NCBI GenBank assembly: GCA_965153455.1
Contig: OZ234493.1
Location: 31,114,213 to 31,178,212, forward strand
Direction of reading: 5' to 3'
Length of the DNA: 64,000 nt
Source: Sphagnum compactum
Lineage: Eukaryota; Bryophyta; Sphagnopsida; Sphagnales
The notes beneath the pieces were generated by a model that was not told where the DNA came from, did not search any database, and worked only from the letters and a program-made list of their open reading frames with translations. Below, piece after piece: positions 10,246 to 20,733 of this stretch. The translations under genes and the position numbers were made by a program. Within the stretch, counting starts at the first letter, position 1. Each line of letters opens with the position of its first letter.

Positions 10246-11110
10246 GCACTTGGATTTCTACTCGGACCATGCGTCAGGCGTCCGTTGAACTTTCATATAC
10301 ATGAGAATTTCATCTCAGCCCCCTTTTGTGCATTGTATGTATATGTGCGTGCATATCTTTTTGATTGATTAGTTTCTACCTTTGACTGGTTTTTATCTTT
10401 TTGTTTAGTAGAGTAATTATGGATTTACACCCTTATGACACTGTACGTCATGACACTACATGTTACGACAATATTGTTTTGATTTTTTCTAAAGATTTAA
10501 CATTTTTATGATGGGTGGTGGCGAATTATAACATGGAAAAGGTTGGGTAGAAATGTATAAATATGATATTGGTTTTTATATACTACAAACCTTAAGGCAC
10601 ACCAAGCTAAATGAGAAAGATGATGATGATAAGTATATCATGGGAGTCCATAAAATCAAGAAAGAAAATCCATCAAAAAAAACATTCATAGTTGATGGGG
10701 CGATGAAGATCATTAGATATACTAACTTCTTCACACCTTCTAAAATGATCTTGCCAAGAAACTAATTAAAGACCAAAATCCAGAAAGATATATAACAAAC
10801 AATACTTCTATGATTGAAACACAATCAAAAGATAACACTTCATTGAAAGAGAGCACCATAGAAATTCAATTATAGTCAAAACAATTATAGCAATGGATTG
10901 GTTTCAATCGAGATGCTGAAGAAGATGTGAGAGCAGACCAAACATATTCAAATTTGGTAAATTTTATTACCATCGGACAAGCTAAAAAGTTGATGAGATA
11001 GAATATCTGATATGGATGAAATTGGGAAAATTATAATAAGAGTCTTGAAAAGTGTATTGAACCAAAGTGTTAACATTGTTTAAAGAAAAGGCTTGAGGAA
11101 TTAACCATAC
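10246..11110. other. Downstream edge of the retroelement and unassigned fragments
   Basis: No recognisable gene. A short open frame at 10553-10765 (70 codons, Lys/Asp-rich) has no family I know. The words TGACACTGTACGTCATGACA near 10436 form a local inverted repeat and could belong to an LTR boundary, but no LTR partner was found. Confidence 0.4.
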
Positions 11111-11116
11111 CATTAT

Positions 11117-11354
11117 CACTATGAGAAAATTGTGTCTCTTGCAACTTGTCCAATGCAACTAAAAAGTGTTTGATAGAACTAGATTGCAACTAAAAAGTGT
11201 TTGATAGAACTAGATTACAACTAAAAAGTGTTTGATAGAATTAGATTCCAACTAAAAAGTGTTTGATAGAATTAGATTACAACTAAAAAATGTTTGATAG
11301 AACTAGATTACAACGAGATAAACAAGTTGCAATGGACATGATTTTCTCATAATG
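11117..11354. mobile_element. CACTA-type MITE, 238 bp, with internal tandem repeats
   Basis: The left end reads CACTATGAGAAAAT and the right end, reverse-complemented, reads CATTATGAGAAAAT. About 28 of the outer 33 bases pair (the inner part includes TTGCAACTTGT on both arms). A 3-bp target duplication TAT flanks it (11114-11116 and 11355-11357), the size made by CACTA/EnSpm transposases. There is no coding capacity; the interior is almost entirely five 31-bp repeats. It lies in degenerate retroelement DNA. Confidence 0.8.
11155..11309 (+). repeat. Five tandem copies of a 31-bp unit inside the MITE
   Basis: The unit begins RCAACTAAAAAGTGTTTGAT and ends AGAACTAGATT. The five copies differ at only a few positions, so the array is younger than the surrounding decayed sequence. 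The unit starts with the same GCAACT/ACAACT word found at the inner edge of the terminal inverted repeats, suggesting it expanded from a subterminal motif. Confidence 0.95.
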
Positions 11355-11359
11355 TATAT

Positions 11360-12700
11360 GAGAAAATCCTTAAACATGTCCATAAATGTACTAAAGTTTG
11401 GGCTTTATAAAATGGGGTATTAAACATACAAACGACAAAACTGGGAAAATATAGGAGGCGGTTACCAATATTGGTATGCATGTTAACTTTTACATTTATG
11501 AGGAGACTAGTAGCAGTACATAAATATAAAAGTTTCAAGGAAGCATTAGAACCTCAAATACCTATTATGTCCCTTCTCAAAAAATGGATACCATATGATA
11601 TGTTGGCTTTTATAAATGAGAAATGGGGAAAATTAGCTTGTTGTATTCCAAGAAGGTGGGTAGTATATTGGCCCCCATTCATGACTGAGAAAGAAAGAAT
11701 AGCTTCACTAACATAATATAAGAAAATGATTGAAACCATTCTAAACAAGGAATGATAGAGCTAGACAAAATAGACTTGGGATTTTGCAAGTTATGCAATG
11801 TTGTAAAGGTAAATCCTTGCATATTTACACAACAATTGGGAGAATATAGAATGGCCAAGCCAAAAGGTAGGTTGAGGAACATGAATGTGTTGGGTGCAAA
11901 ATGTATAATTGTGTATCCTAATTTATTCACCTTATGAGAACAAGAAGTTGTTAAGTTGTTACTGATAACCAAATTGTATAATGATCGAAATGAGTGTAGA
12001 CTAGAGGAGAGGTAAGTAATGTCTTTGATCCTTAGAAAAAGTGAATAGTTAAAACAAAGCATTACAAAAGAGACAACAGAAGAATTGTTGAGAACAAATA
12101 TCCATTATAGATGGACAATTACTACCTACCTATATAAACCAAGGAATGCACCAAAGAAGGAAGGATGGAATGAGTTGGTCGATAGATTCAAAGGATTACA
12201 TGTTCACGTCCAAGAGTTGATTTTGGAAAAACTACATGGAGGCACCCAAGTATGGTGTGTACAACATTGTACGTTAATGATCAATTCATCATAACTAACT
12301 AAATATCGACATTGGTTATCAGTATTGGCATGTTTGCCAACATTGATACCACTTGAACAAATAACAGCTACTTATCATCGAATAATTGTCCAAGATGACA
12401 AAGAATTCATCAAACCCAACATCAATGCATTGGTAGAAAAGTGGATGTCATGTGACATGTTGTGGATCCAACCATGCTTCTATGAAAACTATGTCATGAA
12501 ATGAAGAGGCAACCCGAGTTATCAACCTTTCTATGACATAGACAAGGAACCTTTACATCTTTATTCTTACAAAAAATTAACCCATAAATGTAAAGAAAGA
12601 TGAAGATTTATCAACTTCAAACTCATGATGGATAATGCAAGGAAGGCTAAAAATGACAAACTATGAGATGCAAGACGAACTCAAAGGGAAGGAACTAGAT
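11360..12700 (+). pseudogene. Decayed coding-like fragments, unidentified
   Basis: Several plus-strand pieces read as protein in shifting frames (11471-11716, 11752-11937, 12085-12294 and on to about 12510). Two of them share a loose pattern (K-K-W-x-P-Y-D-M-L near 11580 and E-K-W-M-S-C-D-M-L near 12440), suggesting an internally repeated protein. They lie immediately upstream of the gag of the second gypsy element and may be its N-terminal extension. I do not recognise the family and propose no function. Confidence 0.35.
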
Positions 12701-13199
12701 AATTGTTCTGTAAATCAAAAGACCTTATAGATTTCTTAAGAAGGTGGAAGAAAGCAAGTCCATTTGACTATGTGATAGGATATGAATAATTGAGCCCCAA
12801 AAGGGAAGAATTAATCATATCAACAACATGTACGATGATCAATACCATTAAAGGATAAAATGTGGACCACCTAGTAATGAAAGAGCCAATTCAATAGTTG
12901 GAGAATTGATGGATATTTTGTTGCCTATCTGACCACGCTCGTTAAATAACTTTTTGACAACTTGGGTGTGGAATTCTATAGATAAGCCTTTGTTAGTAGA
13001 GGATGAACCAGCACATTCAATCACTTTCAATTTGGGTTTCCTCAAGTTGGATACATTGGTAGAAAATAATAAAGAGGAAAGGGCTACATGAGCTAAATTG
13101 ACTAGCTCAAACGGAAGCTTACTAATCTCACCAGAAAGGGGAAGTGATATTGTAACATTACCAAATGTGCAAACCTAGGCACATAATTGGACCACTAGT

Positions 13200-13968
13200 A
13201 AACATGGCTCTAGCGATAGGCAATGTGTTAAGGATACAACTGCCTAAATATCATGATGGAGATGAAATTGTCACACATCCGACAATTCACATGTCTGTGT
13301 GACCAATGGCGAAAACAATGATGTTCATAAGTTTCAATATTTTCCAAATACTCTAAAAGGAAAAGTTGTCGATTAGTTTGTTTGTTTCAAAACTGTAAAC
13401 CTTGCAACAACATGGCCATCGATATAACAAAATTTCATTTGCATTTTAATGAAGTACACAATGAAGGTCAAACATTAGCAGTAATCCAGAATATCAAGCA
13501 AAAGAGGCATGAAACTGTTGAAGACTAATATATGACATGTTCCTACAATTGGTAGTTGTCATCTTGAATCAGCTAGATAATGTATACTTAAGGGAGAGTT
13601 TTCATGAAGGGTTACACTCAAGATTAAAGATGGCAATCTTGGGAATGCCATAAGCAATGATCATTGAAGTTGTTAATTAAGCAAAAACAATGGAGGGAGC
13701 TGATGCCCTCCAAGAAATACTACAACAAGGTCCAGGACAAATTAAAAAGTGAAATGTTTGATTATCATTCTGATGAAAAACCTTGAAAAAAAAAACTAAA
13801 CAACAATTTGACACTTATTGTCGTGGCATTTATTATCATAATTGTTACAATGAAGGTCATTACACTAAGGAATGCAAGTTGTTACAAAAGTTTTGTTGCA
13901 TCTATAAGAACGATGATCATAATATGGATCAATGCACAAGGAAAGACGTGAGCAAACACAAATCTTGA
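13200..13968 (+). pseudogene. Gag and zinc-knuckle remnant of the second gypsy element
   Basis: The gag part is readable in shifted frames near 13330-13700 (the string Q-Y-F-P-N-T-L-K-G-K-V-V is recognisable as the gag core, codons from about 13338). The 13783-13968 frame encodes two degenerate knuckles, N-C-Y-N-E-G-H-Y-T-K-E-C and a second ending H-N-M-D-Q-C. In each, one cysteine of the C-x2-C pair has become Tyr. Many stops are present. Confidence 0.65.
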
Positions 13969-14835
13969 AGGAATGTGCATGTAATGTTGTGTAAGTTGAG
14001 GCAAACGAAGTGGTGCAAACCATGCAATAAGAGTATCTTGGGGCCAATAACTAGAGAAGGTTTGGCAACCAATCAACAATCATGCAAGTTGTTAGGAGGG
14101 AATAACTAGCAAAACAATAGAAGCCAAGGATGGCATAATGGCTGGGGGTGTGCTAACAATTTTATAACAATCAAGGTTATAACAAAAACCAAGGATTTTG
14201 CCCAAACAACAAAATGTTTCTATTGTCTAAAAAAAGGACATGAAAAAAGACTATTTAGTATGAAACATATCTATGAAGAAGAAATGATTAGAATTAAGCC
14301 CAAAGTGGGAGTAAATGTTGCCATGGTGGACTAGGAACAAACATTGGTGGATGTGTGTGTAACAACTCGGAGCAAGAAGGCTTTCCTCATGGACAAATAA
14401 CAAGGAACACATAGACCAATCCCACTAGAGGATGACAAGTCAAATGGGACAAGTAAAAGACAGTGCATCAAGAAGCATTTGAGGAATTATAGAACATTCA
14501 AGGTCTTGAGGACATTCCGGTGATGGTCTATAGAGAGTTGGTCACCAAATAACCAATTTGTTTGACAAGAACAAGCGACAAGGACAAAAGCTACGAAGAA
14601 CTCAAACAACATACCAGCTAGTAGCAACATGTTGGCAATTAATTCACAAACCAACATGGATCAACCAGAAATCAACACAATGCATACCAAGAAAATAGAC
14701 GAAAACAACAATTTGATAAGTGACCATTAGTTGGGAACCGATTTGTTTAAAGCAATCGTGGAGTTCAAAATGAAGGTCAAGCTAAGGAAATTGTTATAGT
14801 TATGTCCACAACTAAGGAAATTATTAGAAATTTCT

Positions 14836-15066
14836 TTGGCAAAAATAAAAGGACGGGGAGTAGCAAATGTTTGCAAAGTCACCATGGTGAAGGTTGAAGA
14901 TTTTGATGAAGCCATGCATGTACTTCAAGTAAGGATTGGAAAGTTGGGAGTAAAGGATGTACTACTAGATGGAAGATTTGGGGTTAATATCATCTCTGAA
15001 GAACTTAGAAAGAAGCTAGGGTTGAGGAGGGCCTTAACTAGCCCCTTTCATGGCTTATATGGTTAA
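14836..15066 (+). pseudogene. Retropepsin remnant of the second gypsy element
   Basis: The frame reads V-L-L-D-G-R-F-G-V-N-I-I-S-E-E-L-R-K-K-L, the region around a retropepsin active site. The usual D-S-G or D-T-G has become D-G-R, so catalysis is lost. The frame stops at 15064-15066. Confidence 0.7.
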
Positions 15067-15689
15067 CCAGAGGAAAGTGCAATCAACTGGACTAATCTGA
15101 AGCTTGAAAATAGACCTAGCAAGGTGTTCATATAAAATCTCAATTAGAATACTAACTATGGAAGAAGGCAAAGAAGCATATTCCATGCTACTTGGAAGAC
15201 CATGACTTAAACAAGCTAGAACTACTCATGATTGGGGTAACAATACCCTGATAATTACCTCTAGGAACACTAAGCACCATCAAAAAGATCAAGCTAAATC
15301 CATCTCAATGACCAGAACACCTAGATGACAGGTATGATGGGGATGGACTTACCAAATAGGATGAAGAGCAACTTTACAAATTTGTACCAAAATTATGGCC
15401 TATGGGAGAAGTGGCCCACAACAAATTATCTTTTTTGCCAAATGTGTTTTGTGGCATGTTACATGCTGACAAAAATATCAAATATCAAGAGCATTTTTAC
15501 CAACATGAACTAGGAGAGGCCTTGATTCTAAACGAGTTGATAGACATCACAATCTGAAACAAGCTGATAGTTGGATGGATTGTGATAGAAGAAGAACAAT
15601 TGATCAAGTTCAACTTGGGAAATGTAGAAGACCTTAAAAATGTACTGATAAGTTCAGCATTGTCAAGGGAGTTGAAACTCTCTTACGAA

Positions 15690-16370
15690 AAATTACAAAG
15701 ATGTATTAGCTTGGAGTTTCAAGGAACTGAAGGGAATTCCAAAGCAAATTTGTGAACATAAGATTGAATTAATGATTGACACCAAACCAATTAACCAAAA
15801 ACAATATTGAATCAATCCAAATTATGCGTCACCCATAGAAGAGAGGAAACACATCACCATTAGGGCACGACCTTATATTTTACAAAACGACGGTTTACAC
15901 AAGTTAGGACTAGATGGGGTCCTACGACAATGTTTGAATGGACAAGAGGCCCAATGTGTCCTGTCAAAACTCCATGAAGGACCTATTGGAGGGCATTATG
16001 GGATTTACAATACAATACAAAAAAAATGGTTGTAGATTATTGGTGGCCTATGTTACAAAAACAAATAGTTAAAATGTGCCAAACTTATGACATATGCCAA
16101 CAATTTGGACCCTAGAGCATCACAGGAAGGGGACCCTTACGGTCAATATTATCATTTGAACCATTCATGAAATGGGGACTAGATTTCATGGGAACATTCA
16201 AACTAGTGGCAAGATACATCGACAATCAATACAATGTAGTAACAACTAACTACATTACGAAATGGGTGGAAGAAAGAACCTTAAAAAATAATATAACAAA
16301 AAACACTACCAAGTTTTTATATGAACACATCATCATCTGGTTTAGCTGTCCTAGGGTGAATGCATGATCA
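15690..16370 (+). pseudogene. RT edge fused by deletion to integrase, second gypsy element
   Basis: The RT N-terminal edge (Y-K-D-V-L-A-W-S-F-K-E-L-K-G-I-P) is readable at about 15696-15743. Beyond 15835 the sequence is integrase: L-H-E-G-P-I-G-G-H-Y-G near 15970-16000, C-x2-C-like residues near 16080, then G-L-D-F-M-G-T at 16176 and Y-I-T-K-W-V-E at 16251 in the open frame 16167-16367. The frame ends where integrase homology stops and AT-rich repeat DNA begins. Confidence 0.75.
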
Positions 16371-17559
16371 AGTGGTTCAAAAATGGCAAAAATTACATTC
16401 CCTCTAAATCCATATAAGATTCTTTAAAATGATTCAAATGGACATGGTTGTTACTTTAAAAAATGTTATTATTCAAATCTTTGAATAATACATGTTCAAT
16501 CATCTACAAACCTTCCCAAATCGATGTGAAAACTTGTATTTAATGTAGTTGATGTCATTTTTTAATTTGGAAATCCTAAAAGGAAAACCCACAAAGTCCA
16601 TATGAATAATGACCCAAGTAAAGCTTTCAAAACTATGCTTTTGGGACAAAGAAATTGAAAAACAAACAAAAATTGCAACTCATATGGATTTATGAAAATA
16701 TGGTCAAATTTTAACCATTCAAAAATCCCTAACTATTAAATGGTTATAGTTTTCAAAGAAAAGATTCTTCATATGAATTTATCATCTTATATTACATCAT
16801 ATATTGAGCCCCAATAATTTTTTTGGAATGTGAATTAATACAATTTTTTTCATTTTGTGATATTCCAATCAAATGACCAATCCGTACTTTTCAATTTCAA
16901 AAGTCCATTACTACTAGCAAATGAGTTTTTTATTAATAAATAACCACATACTTCATTTCACAATGAAATTTTTAGTTTATATCCAAGTTTTGATTAATAG
17001 ATTTAAGGATATATTAATTACCATATGCATTTGGATACCAGAAAAAAAACTCTTTTTATTAGTGATCAAAGTAGCCATTTCATCAATGACATCATTGAGA
17101 TTTTGACAACCAAACTTGCAATCATTCATCACAAGTCAATTATTTATTACCTTCAACGAAATGGGTAATTCGAGTTGACAAACAAATCAGTGAAATGGAT
17201 GTTAACCAACACAACAACACATTTTGGGTTTTGTGAATAGCCTTTACAAGTACATGCTAATTAATAAGGACATATGTTACTAGTGACTAATGAATTGTTA
17301 AACCCATGTAATTTCACCCATTTAGTTGCAAAGGACGTTTAGTTGTAAAACCCAATTGTCTTAATGATTAAGATTTTATTTTTTTATAATAATGAAATTC
17401 CATGTCATCATTAACCTTGATATGACATGTAAAATGCATGTCATCTCAACTTAGTTGTTTTACTCAACTAAATGTTATAGAAGACGCCTTGATCAATGGA
17501 TGACGTGTGTCAAAAATCTATAAACACATTATGAGTTATTGCACATGACTAAAAGGCAA

Positions 17560-18380
17560 CCTAATTTAGCCCATATAGCTAGCGTACCCAAAAGTCAATT
17601 TAGCCTAACTTAACTAAGCTAGGCAACCTAGCCTAGCTTACTTAACCAAAAGTCAATCTAGTTTAACCTAACTAGGTTAGCTACTTATGTTAGGCAACCT
17701 AGGTTATCTAACTTAGGATAAATGGCTTAAATTTTTAAAAAATGTTGGACCCCTAGCCCAAGAAGCCTAGATTAGGCTTTCTAACCTAATCCAAGTGGCT
17801 TAGGTATCATGGGTTGCAAGAGTGAGAACTTGAACCCTTCACCTTCATTTTGGGGTTCAAGTCTTCATCCATTGCATTACCATTTTTTAATATATTAATC
17901 ATATTTAATACAAAGTTGTAACATGTTCAAAGATTCAAGCCTTGAATTAAATTTGGCCACTTAGGTTGACCTAGGTCAACCTACCTACTATTTACCTACT
18001 TAGCCTAGACCTAGACCTCCTTAAGTTGATTTATGATGAATTAGTTGCATCTAGTCACACAAATTTGAAGTAATTACAAACTTGATAAAATATCTTGTAA
18101 TGAAACTATTACATAGGTTGACTTGACAAAAAAACCTAAAGCTAGCAACTTAAACAAGCCTACCTAGGTTAATCTATTAGTAGGGTAACCTATTTTAAGT
18201 ATATTAATACATATTAGATGTAATAAATTTCGTATGTCTAATTAAGTAACTTATAAAGTAGCCTATATGACGAAATAGGTTTTACTAAGTAGCTTACATA
18301 CATAGGTTAACTTAATGGGTATGTTAACTTAAATTAATGTATTAAATAGTTAAAGAATCAAGGCACTATGTCTCACTTTT
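17560..18380. repeat. Cluster of short CCTAGGTTA-type words
   Basis: About 800 bases are enriched in diverged copies of a 6-10 bp word (CTTAACCTA, AACCTAGG, TAGGTTA) on both strands, without a fixed period. This looks like a cryptically simple, slippage-derived sequence. Confidence 0.6.
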
Positions 18381-18589
18381 TTCAGAGTTACGACTATTAA
18401 TATTGTAGTCATAATTTCAAGTTAACAATAGATTATTTAGTACACATACACATGCATGTGAATTCATTTCAAAACCTCATGGCACACAAAAATTTATGAC
18501 ATACCATGACAAATATTGGTGTCATAAATTCAAGACACACAAATATTTATGGTGTCATAAAAAATCATGGATCACTATGAAAACTTGTG

Positions 18590-19640
18590 ACACCTTGTTG
18601 CCAAATGGGATGACATGTAATCATCACATGGAATATTGAGTCATTATTAATCACAAAGAACAACAATAATTTCAACTAACTAATAAATGAAATTAATTAA
18701 TCAAATCAATGACATGAATCATGATGATGACAAATAGGACCACATCATCTTGTTGGCATGTAGCATGCCATGTCATCATGATGGGAGATTGAGTTGTTAT
18801 TAGTTGCAAAGGTGGATGGTTCTTGTAACTAATTAACTAATGAACAAAAATTGAGAAATAATATGATAATTTACCAAAAAACCAACAAGTTGACATATTG
18901 ACTATAGTTGCAAAGCCATGATGCTATGTTGCATGTTGATGCCTTTTGCCATTATTTAGTGATTGTTATGACTAAGTAATTATAAATGTAATTGAAAAAA
19001 ATAATCATAGTTATGACATTCTTGGTGCGAGAATGTTATGGAAGCCCAAAGAAACAAGAATTTTAAAGAATTTTATAAATCAACCAGTGTAATTTGGTAA
19101 ACATTCGCGGGTAAAGAATGTTATGACAAGGTGCTAAATGAAGAATTTTAAAGAATTTTAATGTGCAAAATGAAGAATGTCATCACTAGGAAAATAATAA
19201 TGATTTTTGTGTTTAGTTCAAAGATAGGATTTGTTGTCGTGAAAATAAAGTTTTTGGACTTGCATTTTGATGTAAAAAACTACATTGAGAGATTTTGGAC
19301 ATCATTTCTAACATAGTTACTGACCAACAAATGCCTCATTTTATCCAAAGTAATGTATGAATAAAATATTTTATTACCATGTGCATGTGGAATGTCACAT
19401 CATCACGTTGTGAGACTAGAAGTCATTATTCTAGTCACAAAAATCAAGGTATTTTTATTAACTATTTTTAATTTATTTTAAAAATCATTACAATTTCAAA
19501 AATAATAATAGATCTATCCAAAAAAACCCACTAGTCGTCATATTAACTATAATCATAAAACCATGACATCACATAACATTTCAATGGCCTTTGCAACTAC
19601 ATAATGATTTTTGTGACTAAATAACCTTACAATTATATAG
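18590..19640 (+). repeat. Degenerate long direct repeat
   Basis: Blocks starting near 18600, 18760 and 19385 share the order: a CAT(C)AC-rich word, GTTGTGAGA/GGGAGATTGAG, then GTCATTATT or GTTATTAG, then a CACAAA-like word. The second and third blocks are also followed by a shared segment (an AAAACCMAC word, then a TTGACATATTGACTATAGTTG-like stretch; about 18880 and 19525). The spacing of the longer pair is about 640 bases. Divergence is high. Confidence 0.45.
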
Positions 19641-19689
19641 TAAAATATGATAGTAATTGTTTCTTTGATTGATAAAAAACCCATAATGT

Positions 19690-19966
19690 GTTGTTGTGCA
19701 AGATGGTTAATGCCAATCACACTAATTAGGATGTCATGTTGCTAATGGCATTGTGGGCATATATCAAACATCATACAAGGTCACGACATAACATAAACCC
19801 CTATGAATTGGTTAATGGCACAAAGCCAGTACTAACAGTAGAGTTCTTTATTCCCACCTTTAGAACCCAACGTCAAGTAAAAGAAGATTTGGTTTGGTTG
19901 TGGCAGTTTTCTTGTGAAGATGGAGAATTTAGCCCTAATAGACGAACTTCAATGGGAAGTAGGTGA
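19690..19966 (+). pseudogene. Integrase C-terminal fragment of the second gypsy element
   Basis: The open frame 19736-19966 begins L-L-M-A-L-W-A-Y and contains N-P-Y-E-L-V-N-G-T-K-P-V-L and V-E-F-F-I-P-T. This is the integrase post-core segment that follows the catalytic Glu in Ty3/gypsy proteins. Upstream in frame, V-N-A-N-H-T-N (19707-19727) extends the match. It continues where the 16167-16367 fragment left off, so I infer one element split by 3.3 kb. Confidence 0.7.
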
Positions 19967-20099
19967 CAACATGGAAACACCTGAAAAGGTGGCCTAAATT
20001 GGACAGAGAAACCTGTCCTGTGTTGCAAGCCAACTGGATGGCCCACAAGGAGAAGAGATGATTGGACAGAGTGTGGCCAGGTTTTGGGCTGTGGGTTCA

Positions 20100-20733
20100 A
20101 GATCTGAATACGCAAGTCCATTGGGTGTTTGAGAGCCATGTTTATATGGGCTAAGTTTTCGGCACCTGAATTGGGACGTGGTTCCTCCCTCCCTTAACGA
20201 CGGTAGAGGAGGAGGAGGAGGCCGACGAGACGGTCGATGAATGAAGGACACTTTGCTACTTACGTTTTGCTTCAGAAGAAGAGTTGCTGCCGTTGTTTGT
20301 TGCTTCTTCAGGAGAGATTTGGGTCCTTTGCTGATTGCTTCCCAGTCGAGCGTCTCGTTTGTGCCAAGCTTTAGAGCTCTCTCGCGCGCAATTTGGTGCA
20401 GATTTGCGGACGGGAGAGGGTTCATGGTCTCATTAGGTCATATAAATAAACCTTTCCACTTTTCTTTCTTCGATCCCCGGAATTTTGAGTTGTTTCGAGT
20501 CATCGAGAAAGGGATTTTTATTTAGCGGGTTTTTGCGTCTGAGAGAAGAAGAAGAACAACAGGGTGGTTTGAGGCTTGCCCATGATGTTGTTGTGGGATT
20601 TGAAGAGTGTAAAAGCTTTTTTCTAGCTATGGGGTATGGCAATATAATATTTTGAGGAGCTTCTTGGGTGCAGTGGAGAAGGAGGAGGGTGTGCTGCTGC
20701 TGCTGCTGCTGCTGTAAGGGGAACGGATTCGGG
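20100..20733 (+). promoter_or_regulatory. Promoter and 5' untranslated region of the ABCD1 gene
   Basis: The base composition rises sharply from ~20030. A weak TATA-like TTTATATG lies at 20141. The stretch 20180-20733 is the probable 5' UTR. It ends with a pure CTG/TGC repeat of about 7.7 units (20692-20714), then the start codon at 20734. The retroelement remnant ends at ~19966, so the promoter sits directly against transposon DNA. Open frames on the opposite strand here merely mirror the repeats (for example poly-Gln from the CTG run). No transcription start can be fixed from sequence. Confidence 0.5.
20692..20714 (+). repeat. CTG trinucleotide repeat in the 5' UTR of ABCD1
   Basis: An uninterrupted run of about 7.7 TGC units ends 20 bases before the start codon. 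It could form a weak RNA hairpin close to the start codon and is a likely length polymorphism. Confidence 0.9.

Larger units (their letters stand above)
1663..10350 (+). mobile_element. Decayed Ty3/gypsy retrotransposon carrying a DNA methyltransferase and a PHD finger
   Basis: This is the overall span of one plus-strand element. Order seen: possible LTR or leader (1663-2300), leader repeats (2484-2870), gag (3046-4692), aspartic protease (DTG at 5471-5479), C5-DNA methyltransferase (6133-7090), reverse transcriptase (7400-8160), RNase H (8437-8810), integrase (9124-10056) and PHD finger (10096-10245). Protease, RT, RNase H, integrase is the Ty3/gypsy order. The methyltransferase and PHD modules are not standard parts of the family. 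The copy is inactive, with several in-frame stops, frameshifts and altered catalytic residues. No convincing 3' LTR was found, and both outer limits are approximate. Confidence 0.85.
13150..16370 (+). mobile_element. Second Ty3/gypsy retrotransposon, degenerate and internally deleted
   Basis: Plus-strand remnants follow in order: retrotransposon-gag region (13200-13720), zinc-knuckle region (13783-13968), retropepsin (14836-15066), the N-terminal edge of RT (about 15690-15830), then a jump straight to the integrase HHCC zinc domain (15850-16110) and integrase core (16150-16370). The RT catalytic core and RNase H are absent, so a deletion of well over 1 kb joins RT to integrase near 15830-15840. 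The gag and protease resemble a different gypsy lineage from the methyltransferase element. The element continues at 19690 beyond an interruption. Confidence 0.8.
16380..19690. other. Repeat-rich non-coding DNA interrupting the second gypsy element
   Basis: No gene is visible. The region splits integrase: the core stops at ~16370 and the next integrase segment resumes at ~19690, missing only about 60 codons. From 17560 to 18380 it is dominated by variants of the word AACCTAGGTT/TTAGCCTAACTT. From ~18590 to ~19640 it has degenerate long direct repeats. Confidence 0.6.

Noticed and set aside
1640-10560. Nested insertion of the methyltransferase element into the second gypsy element
   Set aside because: A primer-binding-site-like word at ~1640 and gag-pol of another lineage beyond 10.5 kb suggest it, but no LTR pair or 5-bp target duplication could be matched, so it is not claimed.
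11155-11309. CRISPR-like array of five regular repeats
   Set aside because: The 31-bp units are contiguous with no unique spacers, lie inside a transposon, and the genome is a plant's.
17760-17890. Possible tRNA or tRNA-derived SINE (GGGGTTCAAGTC box B-like word)
   Set aside because: No matching A box at the right spacing and no cloverleaf could be drawn.
19994-20425. 143-codon minus-strand frame in the ABCD1 promoter/5' UTR
   Set aside because: It has low-complexity Pro/Arg/Ser composition, no family, and overlaps the 5' UTR of an intact gene in antisense.
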